Assembly: GCF_001949145.1 (NCBI RefSeq)
Contig: NW_019091713.1
Span: 20,763 to 82,762, forward strand
Origin: Acanthaster planci
Taxonomy: Eukaryota; Echinodermata; Asteroidea; Valvatida; Acanthasteridae
Direction of reading: 5' to 3'
DNA: 62,000 nucleotides
Positions 22,287 to 32,807 of the stretch are shown here, one piece after another. A model generated the notes under the pieces. That model had not been told where the DNA came from, searched no databases, and saw nothing but the letters and a program-made list of their open reading frames with translations. Position 1 is the stretch's first letter; each line of letters begins with the position of its first letter. A program made the translations under genes and the position numbers.

Positions 22287-24221
22287 ATGGCCAAGGCTGC
22301 AACCAAGAGCGTACTCGGAAGGATAAGCCAGGGGCACTTGGACTGTCCAATCTGCCGATGCCGTTACACTAATCCGAAGATACTCGACTGTCTACACACC
22401 TTCTGCCTGAACTGTCTGGACAAGCTTGTCAGTGGTGAACAGCAGCAGAAACAGGACATCACTTGCCCGCTGTGTCGACAGCCTACGGCCATCCCAGACC
22501 AGGGCTTGCAGGGTCTGTCCAACTGCTTCTTCTTGAAGTCCCTGGTAGACGAATTCAACAAACAGGAGCTGCTACTTGGCAGCAACTCCGTGCCAGTGCC
22601 GACTTGCCAGCAGTGCGACGAAGGGTTGGAAGCTGTTGCGCGGTGTCAGGACTGCGACGAGAACATCTGCAAGAGTTGCCAGGAGGCCCACGGGCGTTGG
22701 AAGCGCACCAAACAACACCGGGTCATCACGGTGGAAAGCTTGATGAGCTACAGCGGCAGCCCGCTGGTCGAAGCACGGAAAGTCCAAAGCAAGGCACTTC
22801 AGTGCAGGATCCACGCGGGCTACAGGGTGTGTTTCTACTGTTACGCCTGCGAGATGTCGATCTGTGCCAGATGCGCCGCAATCGACCACCGCACGGAAGA
22901 TCACAGATACGGCGAAATCGGCAACGTTGTCGGAGAGTTCAGGAAGGATGTTGAGGAGGCACTGCTCTCGTTCGAGGAGTGCAAAGAGAGATTCCGAGTC
23001 GCCAACGGTTCCATACAGCACGCCAGGAGCAGGCTGAAGATCATGGTGGAACGGGCGTGCCAAGATATTTCTGCGAAAGAAGAGGAAGAGATTGCAAGGA
23101 TCAGAGAAAAATCTCGCCGCCTCAGAGAGAAGGTCGAGGAGATCGGTCGAGAGAGGGATGGGAAATATGAAGAAGTGCTGAGTCGCAACCGCGAGAAGAT
23201 GGACCGGGCCGACCAAGTCGTAGAAACGGTGACCGAGCTGATGCGTGAAGCTGAGGAAGACGAGCTTTTAGACCTCAAACCGAAGATCATGCACAACCTG
23301 GACTCCCAGGTAGAGGTCCAGTTCGAACCGGTGCCCTATGAATTGTCATATGTCGGCATCAAGTGCCAAGACGTGGTGAATGACTTAGACCTTGGTGAGA
23401 TAGTCCACGAGGAGAAATGGCAGTTGAAACACGAGTTCGGCAAGAAAGGAGATGGGCAGGGGGATTTTAAGGGGGCGACAGGGGTCAGTTCCTTGAAGGA
23501 CGGAGGGATCGCCGTCGCAGATACAAAAAACCAGCGACTTACTGTGCTAACCCCAAACGGTCTCTTTAAGAATGCACTGACTCGTACAGAAGAGGATGCG
23601 TTGAAGGCACCTTACAGTGTGGCGGTGACCTGTGATGACCATCTGCTGGTCACCGACGTCGATAAAGTGAAGGTGTTTGGCAGTGACTTTCAACTGCTCC
23701 ACAAGTTTGCGCCTGCGAAGGATGACCGCGAGGGGCAACTGAAGAGCTACCTCAGTGGGATCGACGTGGATAAAAACAACCGAGTAGCCGTGGCGGACAG
23801 TGGGAGAAAGGTCATCTCTGTCCACAACCTGGACGGGTCTCTGATCACCACTATACCCAATGACTTGATACACGGCTGCATATCATTTAGCCACAACGAC
23901 CGTCTGATCTTCACCAATTACCACGAGAGGCGGCTGGTTTGTGTGGACTTCACGGGCAACAAGCTCTTCGACGTAGGGACCTCTGTCGGCAGGAAGTCGG
24001 CCAAGCCCATCGGTGTTTGCTGCGACGAGGCAGGGGACATTTACATCTCGACTCACTTCGGTCAAACAGGAGGCTGCGAGATCCACCAGTATGACCCGAA
24101 AGGAATGTTCATCAGGCGCGTTGTTCGTGGGCTCTTTAATCCCTTCGCCATGACGTTTTCTCCAGGAGGGGATCTCATAGTAGCCGATATGCATTCTGTC
24201 AAGATTTTTCACCGAGCTTGA
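22287..24221 (+). CDS. TRIM-NHL family E3 ubiquitin ligase, 644 aa
   Basis: A RING-type ubiquitin ligase with a C-terminal beta-propeller. The C3HC4 RING is at residues 20-63 (C20, C23, C35, H37, C40, C43, C60, C63). B-box 1 is at about 107-144 (CQQC, CQDC, CKSC) and B-box 2 at 173-206 (C173, H176, C185, C188, C193, C196, H201, H206). A charged coiled coil runs from about 220 to 325 and NHL-type repeats from about 380 to the end, e.g. GVSSLKDGGIAVADTKNQRL and GIDVDKNNRVAVADSGRKVI. There is too little room between coiled coil and propeller for the filamin-type domain of TRIM2/TRIM3/TRIM71. The architecture is closer to TRIM32 or TRIM56-like proteins, with two B-boxes. The length is typical. 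The start is ATG 22287 in a good context (GTGATGG); the preceding in-frame GTG is not a eukaryotic start. The coding part is a single exon, GC-richer than its flanks. NHL propellers bind RNA or protein partners; the target is unknown. Confidence 0.95.
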   Translation: MAKAATKSVLGRISQGHLDCPICRCRYTNPKILDCLHTFCLNCLDKLVSGEQQQKQDITCPLCRQPTAIPDQGLQGLSNCFFLKSLVDEFNKQELLLGSNSVPVPTCQQCDEGLEAVARCQDCDENICKSCQEAHGRWKRTKQHRVITVESLMSYSGSPLVEARKVQSKALQCRIHAGYRVCFYCYACEMSICARCAAIDHRTEDHRYGEIGNVVGEFRKDVEEALLSFEECKERFRVANGSIQHARSRLKIMVERACQDISAKEEEEIARIREKSRRLREKVEEIGRERDGKYEEVLSRNREKMDRADQVVETVTELMREAEEDELLDLKPKIMHNLDSQVEVQFEPVPYELSYVGIKCQDVVNDLDLGEIVHEEKWQLKHEFGKKGDGQGDFKGATGVSSLKDGGIAVADTKNQRLTVLTPNGLFKNALTRTEEDALKAPYSVAVTCDDHLLVTDVDKVKVFGSDFQLLHKFAPAKDDREGQLKSYLSGIDVDKNNRVAVADSGRKVISVHNLDGSLITTIPNDLIHGCISFSHNDRLIFTNYHERRLVCVDFTGNKLFDVGTSVGRKSAKPIGVCCDEAGDIYISTHFGQTGGCEIHQYDPKGMFIRRVVRGLFNPFAMTFSPGGDLIVADMHSVKIFHRA

Positions 24222-25030
24222 ATTCACAGTGGCCACTATGCCCGCAGTGTCAGAACCCCAAACGAAAGAAAATCTAGCAGCTTCACTGTCCAGAGCTAAA
24301 ATGTGGCCTTAATGAATGTGCTTGCAGACTGTTGGATGGGGGGGGTGAAAACGGTTTGCTATTATCGATTGCATCAACGGCTGCTAATACTTGCATAGAT
24401 TCAATACAGACTTGGAACAACGCCTTTAGTAACATGATTCTGCAGCGACGGTCTCGTGAATTTCTAGATAATCTCTAGATATCAAACGTACTGTGTACAA
24501 ATACTCCCTTAGTGATGGTCGGACAGAGAGGCTTCAAAGACCCTACCGCCCCGAGCTGAGGTGCACCCCCAATCGGCGAAACAAAGACAGGTGTTTACAA
24601 GCGGGTTCTTGCACGCGTTCTGCGTGTACGCAAAGACCGTATACAAGCCTGACGTGGGCGTTCCTTCACTAGATCGCACAAGGCATGGTGGGAACCAACA
24701 TGGCGCGGCAAGATTGTTCCCATGGGAATGAGGTTGATACAAGCACGAATAAAGTAGTTACGCGTACTCGGCATGCTCCTCGTCAAACGCGCGTATACTT
24801 ACACGCCTCATGGCAAGCCTATGCGGTGAGTACCAAAAAAGGCCTTTTTGGTTCCGCTCGGAGCGGTTACGCATTCGGCACTCGCGCAAGTTTTGCGCAC
24901 GGCTTTGTGAAAAAAGCGCAGACGGCGCTGCCATTAAAGAGTGACATTTTCCTTCTTCACGCACGGATTTTTTCCTTCACTCTGTGATCACAGACGAATT
25001 AATACAGTTGTAACGATTCGCTAATTTTTG
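24222..25030. other. TRIM 3' UTR and downstream DNA
   Basis: AATAAA at 24748-24753 is a possible poly(A) signal ~530 nt after the stop. A CpG-rich patch at 24600-24930 contains CCAACATGGCGCGGC (YY1-like) and a donor-like ATGCG|GTGAGTAC near 24829, followed by two small palindromes, CCAAAAAAGGCCTTTTTGG and CCGCTCGGAGCGG. This could be another gene start, but the frame encodes nothing I recognise. Confidence 0.35.
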
Positions 25031-25510
25031 TGACTTGACTCGAGTCGATTAATTGTAACTTAGTGACTCGAGTCGAGTCAAGTCAATTGGCAAAAAGTCG
25101 AGTTGAGTCAAATATTTAGCTCAAGTCAATTCGAGTCACCAAGGTTTGAGCTCACATCAGAAAAAGTCGTTTGGGGGGTATTTTTTTTAAATTTCCCTCT
25201 GGGTTTCTACATGTGGTCACACCACTTCTTATTCTTGATGATTATAGCACATGATAGGAGCATTACAAGCCATTTTAAAACATTTTGTTTGCTAAGACGT
25301 TTGCTCTTACTTTTGGGACTCGAGTCTTATTGACTTCCACTGGAGTCGTGTCTGCTGATGAGGGCCTCGAGTCGAGTTGTGTCATTTTCTTGCTCGCAGA
25401 GACTCGAGTCGAGTCAGGTCATTCCCGTCGGGACTGGAGTCGAGTAGAGTCGCCAGAAATTGTGACTCAAATCAGAATGACTCAAGTCGAGTCATTGACT
25501 TGAGTCATTA
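25031..25510. repeat. GACTCGAGTC repeat, copy 2 (long)
   Basis: Dense GACTCGAGTC, GAGTCAAGTCA and GTCGAGTCGAGTCA words at both ends (25031-25140 and 25318-25510), with ~180 bp of other DNA in between. Same repeat type as 1579-1690. Confidence 0.7.
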
Positions 25511-25700
25511 CAGTGTACATCTCTCTGACATACACTGAAGAAGTTAGCTTTCTAAATGGCTTATCGTGGATAAAAGGATAGGAGATACTGATAGAGTTCT
25601 TCGGAGACGCCTACATTATAATTAATGTTTGTACCAGATAAACAGTGTTACCAGATAAACAGTTTTCAAGATGTATTTTTGCGTTGGGGAGATGTTAATT

Positions 25701-25860
25701 TATATAACGGGTTTTGCCCTTAGACGTCTGCACTAGTAGGCAGGAGGTCGTGGGTTCGAGTCCCACCCGAGTAAGCTTATGACTTTTTTCGCAAGCTTTC
25801 GGACAAGCAATGAGCATACAGTGTTTATTAATATATACGTAGGGCAAAATCCGTTATACA
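25701..25860 (+). mobile_element. tRNA-like element with terminal inverted repeats, ~160 bp
   Basis: The 20-bp ends TATATAACGGGTTTTGCCCT (25701-25720) and AGGGCAAAATCCGTTATACA (25841-25860) are inverted repeats, 18 of 20 matching. Inside, CGTCTGCACTAGTAGGCAG resembles an anticodon arm. It is followed by GTGGGTTCGAGTCCCACCC, a complete T-arm with a perfect Pol III B box, GGTTCGAGTCC (25753-25763). The tRNA 5' half (D arm with A box) is missing. The tail block recurs at 1-90. A 15-bp direct repeat, CAGATAAACAGTGTT, lies at 25635-25649 and 25859-25873. It reads as a tRNA-derived SINE remnant or a MITE that carries one. Confidence 0.65.
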
Positions 25861-25873
25861 GATAAACAGTGTT

Positions 25874-28800
25874 GAGCTTTTGTACAAAGAGATACGCCGT
25901 CATTATTTCCGGACGGATAAGCGGACATTATACAGCACCCGCCAATACCAAAGGGTATGCTCTTTCAGATCATCATATGGACGATTTTTTTCTGCGTAGG
26001 TTTCAACCGCAGATAATTTTTCTAGAAAAAAATCCTTTTACGCTAAATATTGCTGGGCGCCCTCTACGTCTCTAGGATTAAGCCGTTGATACCATGACTG
26101 GTTTTTTTTGCCAACGGCTAAGTTTTTTTCGCATTTCACTTTGGAGCTAAAGATTCTCGATTTAACTTGTATGGCGTGCTGCATTGTAAGCAATTTCTGT
26201 GGCTCTTGTGACTTTGTTATTTTTATCATCACTGTCCGATGAGTGGTAATGCATGACAATAGTTTATTTGGGGAATAAAAATGACACTCTAAAAGCCAGT
26301 TTGCAATCGTGCATTTTTTATATGTTTGTTTTCTTTTTGAGTTTCAACATGACCACTAGAAACATCAGCACATTTGCAGCATTGTTCTTCGAGCCTTCAG
26401 GGTGCGTGGGACCACCAGTTGGATTATGCACCGAACTTTAGCACCAAACAGCAATGCTTGTAAGGAAAACGGGGCCAACTGGTGCCAAACAATGCAGAAA
26501 TATCAAACGACACGCACATTTCATTGACTCTGTACGGTGGTGTAACCAGGCCTTCAGCTGGGGGGGGCAAAACGGATTTTTTTTAAAGAACGCAAATTTG
26601 TTCGCATTTTAAAAGAATCCTAACTCCTCCACAGAACAGACAGTACCATTTCTAAAATGCTGTTGATTTCAATGAGACAAGAAAGAAAGAAAAAAGGGCA
26701 CCTTGTCTCTAGAGTAGTCCCCTGCCCCGACCCTACTGGATACGCCATTGACGCTGTATTGGCACAAAGACAAATTGTAAGTATAATCCCTCTGTGCGTC
26801 ACTCTTAATGCATGAATTGCATCTTTCCTGTGATACAAATGCGGGAATTAAAGTCGATTAGTGCAACTACTAATTACACCCCGTTTGACAGGACCCATAG
26901 GCTTAGTTCAGCGAGCCGACAAACCTTGATCCTTTGGCTTCGAGGATGATGAAGACGTGAGTCATGGTAGAACTGGCATATATAATGACATCTGACCACA
27001 GTAGTTTGAGCGGATCGGGGGGGGGCAACGGGTTTCATGCCCCCCCCCGAGAAATGGGTCTGGATCCGCCCTTGTCTATAGCCTTCGGTTCGTCTACGAA
27101 TCAGATACTTCCAGTGTACAAACCCAAAAGGCGCTTATCAAACTATGAGTTTGGCAAATCATGTGAGTCCAGATGATTTGATAGTCTTCAGGACACGAAA
27201 CCATACCCAGATTCGCCTCCTGCAGGCCCATTGAAAATCGAGAAGTTCCTGAAGCCGCTGCTCATCAAGACGAAGCCTTGTTAATTGGGGAGATAAAAAC
27301 CTGATCCAGGCGAAAGGACACACCAAGGCCTTAATCAAACTTGCCACGTCACGAAGGGCAAGGTTTCGTTACGCACATAAATGCCATGTGAAGGACATTC
27401 ACTATTCCTGGTTGCCATAAAGATCGTCATTGAAGGTTAAGTTGAAAAGGTTTTGTGTTCAAGCTTTCACATCTCTCTTCTCTCTCGATTTGGAGAAAAC
27501 TTCAAACTAACTTATACACCTGTGGACATGTGTACAGCCTACAGGTACATGTTATCATCGACAATGAAATAATGATTGAGGCTGGTGCCTGGGATGCATG
27601 GAGTACGGCCTACATAACACTGTTGCCTAGTGTCCTGACCATACGTCTACTTTATGTCGACATTTTGCCATGGAATATTTCAATATGAAGTTAAATCATC
27701 AACTATAAACTGATATATTGCACAGCCATACTTTACACAACCTTATTATAATCAACCACGGTACAATTTCAGCCGTTAAAACGCTGTATGCAGCACGAAG
27801 ATTAACACTCTCACCTTGACCACCCGCTTTCCAAGGGTATAATTGACAATTTTGTCACTCACTGCAGCACGACTACAAGGAAGGAAAACATATACTTGTA
27901 CTTTCAATCAACACCTCTACTCTGAAGTCAACAAGATCAGATCGTGCAGAGATTATTCGTTACGGCTTTTTAATTCAACAGGGAATCAACCCACAAAGAT
28001 TCCTCGAAACGCACTTCAGTCTAATGTCAGCATTTGCCAGGGTAATTTCTGTCGAATTCCGCTAGATTTCACGCTCTACGAGCGTGGTCACATTTTTTTA
28101 TGGGTCTATCATTGCGGTGCATTGCACTCTTGCTCATTTCAATAAGTGGGGAAAATATATTTTATCGCCAGAAGGCTGTAAGCCTGTACAAATTAATTAC
28201 GATCCCCGTAAGTCCTCGAATTGCTGTGTTCGACTTTGTCAGTGACCAGTATGTTTTTCTCTACAGTGTCTGACACATCGAAACTGATGACGGGCAAACG
28301 TAATGCGGCACGATGCTGAGGGAACGGGCGACATGAATCACTTCAAGGGTAGCTGCAATCAGTTGGTTTTAATACAAATCTTCAAAATACACTTTTGCGT
28401 CTTAGTTCACCTTATTTTCAACTTTTGTTCCATTACTTCAAAGGGTATTTTACTGCCTTTTTGTTTTTAATGCTAATGAGCAAATATTCATGAGCAAAAC
28501 TTTGATGTCATCGTTGTGGCATTAAGGTCACACTGGCTTGTACACAAAAAGTTCTGCATGTCAGTCGATTTGGCTGGACTTAGTTTTCTCGTTTGACGAT
28601 TCATCGTTGTTTATGTGCATCGCAATAAGTAAGCATCAATCCTTTTTGGGAATGATTTTAGTGAGTGAATTCTGGGTTCAAAAGCAGAACAGAGAAACCT
28701 ATGGCTATGCACTGAGCTCTGTCCCTGGATGACATCATAGCAACGGCGCCCTCGGTTGCGAAGGAATGTATGAATTATTTAGTGTGTTTAAAGAAGTGCA

Positions 28801-30605
28801 CTTTTCAATGTATTTAACCCAATAAGAGTGTGAAAGAGTTTTCATTCATCAAAAAAGGGTATTAAAGTTGCAGAAAAACTGTGTCTAAGAAAAACATTCA
28901 CTGCAGCTCTATGTTCGCTTTAACCACTGCAAGCGTTATGTGAGCGAGCACTATAAGTTCAACTATATCTTGTACAACAGGCTAAAATGATATTATTCTT
29001 TCATAGCTGCATCCTACACGATCGTAAGATATTCACTATCCCTCAGTTCAAGTTTTCAAAGACATTATTTAGTTAATCTATAATATCTAACACTAAATTC
29101 CATTTCCACAGTAATAATGGCTTGTGTACGATGCATTCAGTATTTATGTTAGTCTGGCGAAAAAAGACCCGTAGGCCTATAGCACATTTATCAACATGTG
29201 TTGAAAAAAATTTGGAAAGCTTTATGAACAAATAATAACCATCTCCCTCAGAGAGGGAATACTTGCGTTGATACGAACGAGCAGATACCATCAAAGGCTT
29301 GCTGTCTCCTTTGTACAGGATAACACAGCACTACCTGCAAAGAAATTTATTACTTGCTTTCCCTTGGTCGCTGTAACTGCATGACTTAGCGTACTGGGGT
29401 TAAACGACTCAATGCAAGACCCACCCGCAGAAGTTTACAGAAAGGTGACAATAAACGATCAAGGCATTCAAAAAAAAAATAATGAAGGACATGACAACAA
29501 AGGCATGTACTTACATATCATTCATAGCGCAGGGATGATGGATTCAGGGGAAAATATAACTATGGCGCCGTGTGTGTGTGGGGGGGGGTGACACACCGGG
29601 GATACGCCCCTTATAGGTTCCCGCATAATCCCCAAGACCTCCATTCGTAACGGGAAAACACAATGTAACGACTGACCCCATTAAGCGCTTCCTCCAAAGT
29701 GGTACATCGGGCCACTCGAAGGCACATCGCAACCCATTGAATAAAAGAGATTTCTTTTCAGATTTGATAACAATTTGTGCAAGCACTCACGGAAAGTGAC
29801 AGTAGAAGGCCAGAGGTGAAGGTCCATTGGTGAAGGTATTAGCAACGATATCACTGTCGGTTTATTACATGCACAATTCAGATGGATGACAGATTATACA
29901 GAACTTGAAGCTTCTTCGACTGACAAGAAACACGATCCAACAACTGCATCGTCCAGGTTGACGTGAAAACACACTCTCTAATTTGGAAGATCTATTTGGG
30001 TAGTCTTAGCGATATTTGAGCGGGAAACGCGATGCTGATTGTGGCTCTGCGAGAGGCGTAGATGACAGATTTAATTAAGTCATTTAGACAGCCGTATGGT
30101 ATATGCGTTTCGAGAGTAGTTAAGCTGTAGATATATTTCATCGAAAAAGAGGAGTATGTGAAAAACGTTAAGTGATAAACTAGGATTGCAGAGATCTTAT
30201 CTTGTTGAAGCACCTGGTAATTTTTAACCTCCATTACTTGGAAACTGATGACGAGGGAAACATTTATGAGATGATAAAATTGCGTGTTTCAATGACTGCT
30301 CTCGGTGTGCCAAATAATGCACATGAACGTTTTGCAAAACTTCGACAAAATGACTCCTTGATGACTTGAAGTTGAAATTTTTGACACTGTCACTGTTTGA
30401 ATACAATGATCATGTAGAGGCATGGGCATTATTGGAAGAAGGCCCAAAAATTCACAATGCTCGTAAATGCATGGCACTGTGTGCAAAGCGTTCAGATGCA
30501 TATTTCATGCAAGCCATGACTACACTCACGTATTGTACCGGTATCAATTCCGTCAATACGAAATATCTGCATTTGCAGAAATGAGAGTCAGTGTTCCCAG
30601 AAAGT
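25874..30605. other. large intergenic region, no gene defended
   Basis: Mostly unique-looking AT-rich DNA with few TACATGTA words. G-runs near 26560, 27020 and 29580 lie in stretches with TGGATACGCC/TGTAACCAGG words typical of decayed transposable elements. ORFs up to 100 codons have no recognisable domains. Confidence 0.45.
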
Positions 30606-30700
30606 GCTGGCACAAAATAGTAACTTCTGTAATGCCAATTGACAACAGAATTTCCTGTTATTTAGCAGACAATTTTAACAGTGTCATACGGCGTGAAGCA
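30606..30700. repeat. dispersed repeat, copy 2
   Basis: Partner of 22016-22115; see that entry for the shared blocks. Both copies also share CGGCGTG some 20-30 bp downstream. Confidence 0.6.
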
Positions 30701-32807
30701 TCTTTCAACATAAATTATCCACATTGGGGACTTCGATAGCAAAAGAAAAAGATGCACCACTGCAATGATTGTTTTCTCTTCTAGTGACGTCAGTGACGGA
30801 GCAATATTCTCTCCCCTATATCATTATCACTCTTGCCTGTGAAATATGAAAATTGGTTTCAATAAATCTGGCATTTCACATGGGTTATGTGAAAAATCGG
30901 TTTGGTTTGAATCGCTGATTAGAAATTGAACAATACAAATACAATTGAGTAAACACCTGTTCTCAATATCACTTTTGTCTTGTGTTCATTAAAAAATATA
31001 TATATAAAAGCTGAAGGCGAGTAGTGAAATTGGGATTTTATGACAAAAGTATTAAAAGACGTCACTGGACAATGGACACTTGCATCTTTATAAAATTTTA
31101 ATATGGTCGTTGTTTTCGACGGTAATAGGCAATTACACGCAGTGTTTTTGTCGTCTCTGCAAATATACCAACAAATGAAAAAAAAAGTTGGGTGATAGTA
31201 CCTCAACAGACAGTTCGTATTTGAAAATAACCCAGTCCTCAATTTGGTTAAAGTTTGGGATATGCCTAAGCAAAGTTTGAGAAGAAGGGTATATGCGATT
31301 ATCTCAATAACCGCAAGTGTCGATCCCTGAAGGCTAAAAGTAATTCATGCAGAGGGCATCAAAGAGGACTTCTGCACCCGAACAACGAACATCGGGGGTG
31401 TTTTCCTGACATTGTCTGCTTACAGCAATGTAAAATGTCATATTCACGAGCAGGTGAAGCACAGTCATCTCCGGATAAACAGTTTCATTTGTCAGCATGG
31501 CTGACAAGACAGTCATCAAATTATGCTTTTTCTTTGCTTTAGCTTTAATAAACTGCGTCCATTAAGGAAAAAAGGTTGCGGTTTGAAATCTAGACACCAA
31601 ATCCCTCATCTGGAGAGAAAGAAAGAGAGAGGGGGGGGCAGTGCCTGAATAAACATCTTAAGCAAGGGTAATCCGTCCATCTCTGGAACTCTGGAAACTT
31701 CTTGTGACTTGTAAGCTATATGGTTCAGAAACATGGGCATATTGGATAACTTAGAAATACATTTTCACTGGACATTCAACACTTCCGTCTATTGACATCA
31801 CAGTGCCGGAAAGTCCGAGGACCAAATGTTCACAGCTGTCTAAATCATATGATTTGGGGCGACTCTTTATGATTTTTGTTTCTGGCGTCCTAATTATTTT
31901 CAGTTATTCCTTACAAACATGAAGTTAAAAGCCAGCACATAAGATACAGTTACACCGCCACAATAGATCGTGTTTCCTTACTGCCCTGACCTAGTTTCCA
32001 TTAGACTTAATTTGGCAACTTCCTGTGAATTTCAAAGAAAGGGGAAACTGTCCCTTACAAATAATGCTGGAACAAAAGTACTGCAGATGAATAATTTATC
32101 AACCTTATCAGCCAATCTTTGGGCTCAATAGTTCCCACAAATGTAAGTTTGACGACATTACACAAATTAGGACAACTGGGTCAACGGAAAGATTAGATTT
32201 TAGATGCAAAAACTATTAAATGCCAATGTTAACAAATATGAGAGAAAAGCCCATCCATCTGGTCAATTATGCTTTATTAGGGAATTGAAATTTTCTTCAA
32301 ATTGAATTATTTAATAAGGTCTCAAGATAATTATATTATGAAGGAGAGTCCCCATTGTGAGCACAAAATGTAGTTTTACAACTTTGGTGAATAAATAGAT
32401 TTATCTATTTTTACACCCATCTCTCTGTTGAAAAATGGCATTTGGCGACTGTCAGTTTCCTCTATCCGACACTTTTTACAAAATCTGAAAACCGAATTCA
32501 AATAGAGTAGGTTTAAAATGAATAAAAATGGTCGTAAAAGGCAGTCAGTGTCACATCACTGATAGCGGCCTCACTGCCTTCAGAAAACAATCATCCAAGG
32601 AACGGTGGAGGGGAAAAACATGTACAAGACCCGTTTAGCAAGCTGGCTGAGCGATGCCACAGTGACCATCACAGAGGCCACTAGAGCTGCCGCTGACCGC
32701 ATATTGATGTCATTCACTCATCTGAACCATGCCTGCATAATGTAAACAAGTTACATGGCTCAAGTTGAAACAATAAATAACGGAATGTTGCCCTTCGGGC
32801 CATCGAG
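30701..32807. other. GPCR 3' flank and intergenic DNA
   Basis: On the minus strand, TTTATT at 32273-32278 (AATAAA in the transcript sense) is a possible poly(A) signal ~530 nt after the GPCR stop. Otherwise AT-rich, no gene seen. Confidence 0.35.

Noticed and set aside
22463-23296. Several 130-215 codon ORFs overlapping the TRIM gene in other frames
   Set aside because: They are by-products of biased codon use in the TRIM exon, without domains of their own.
24685-24987. 100-codon ORF from CCAACATGGCGCGGC
   Set aside because: The start context is attractive, but the peptide has no recognisable features. Kept only as a note in the TRIM downstream entry.
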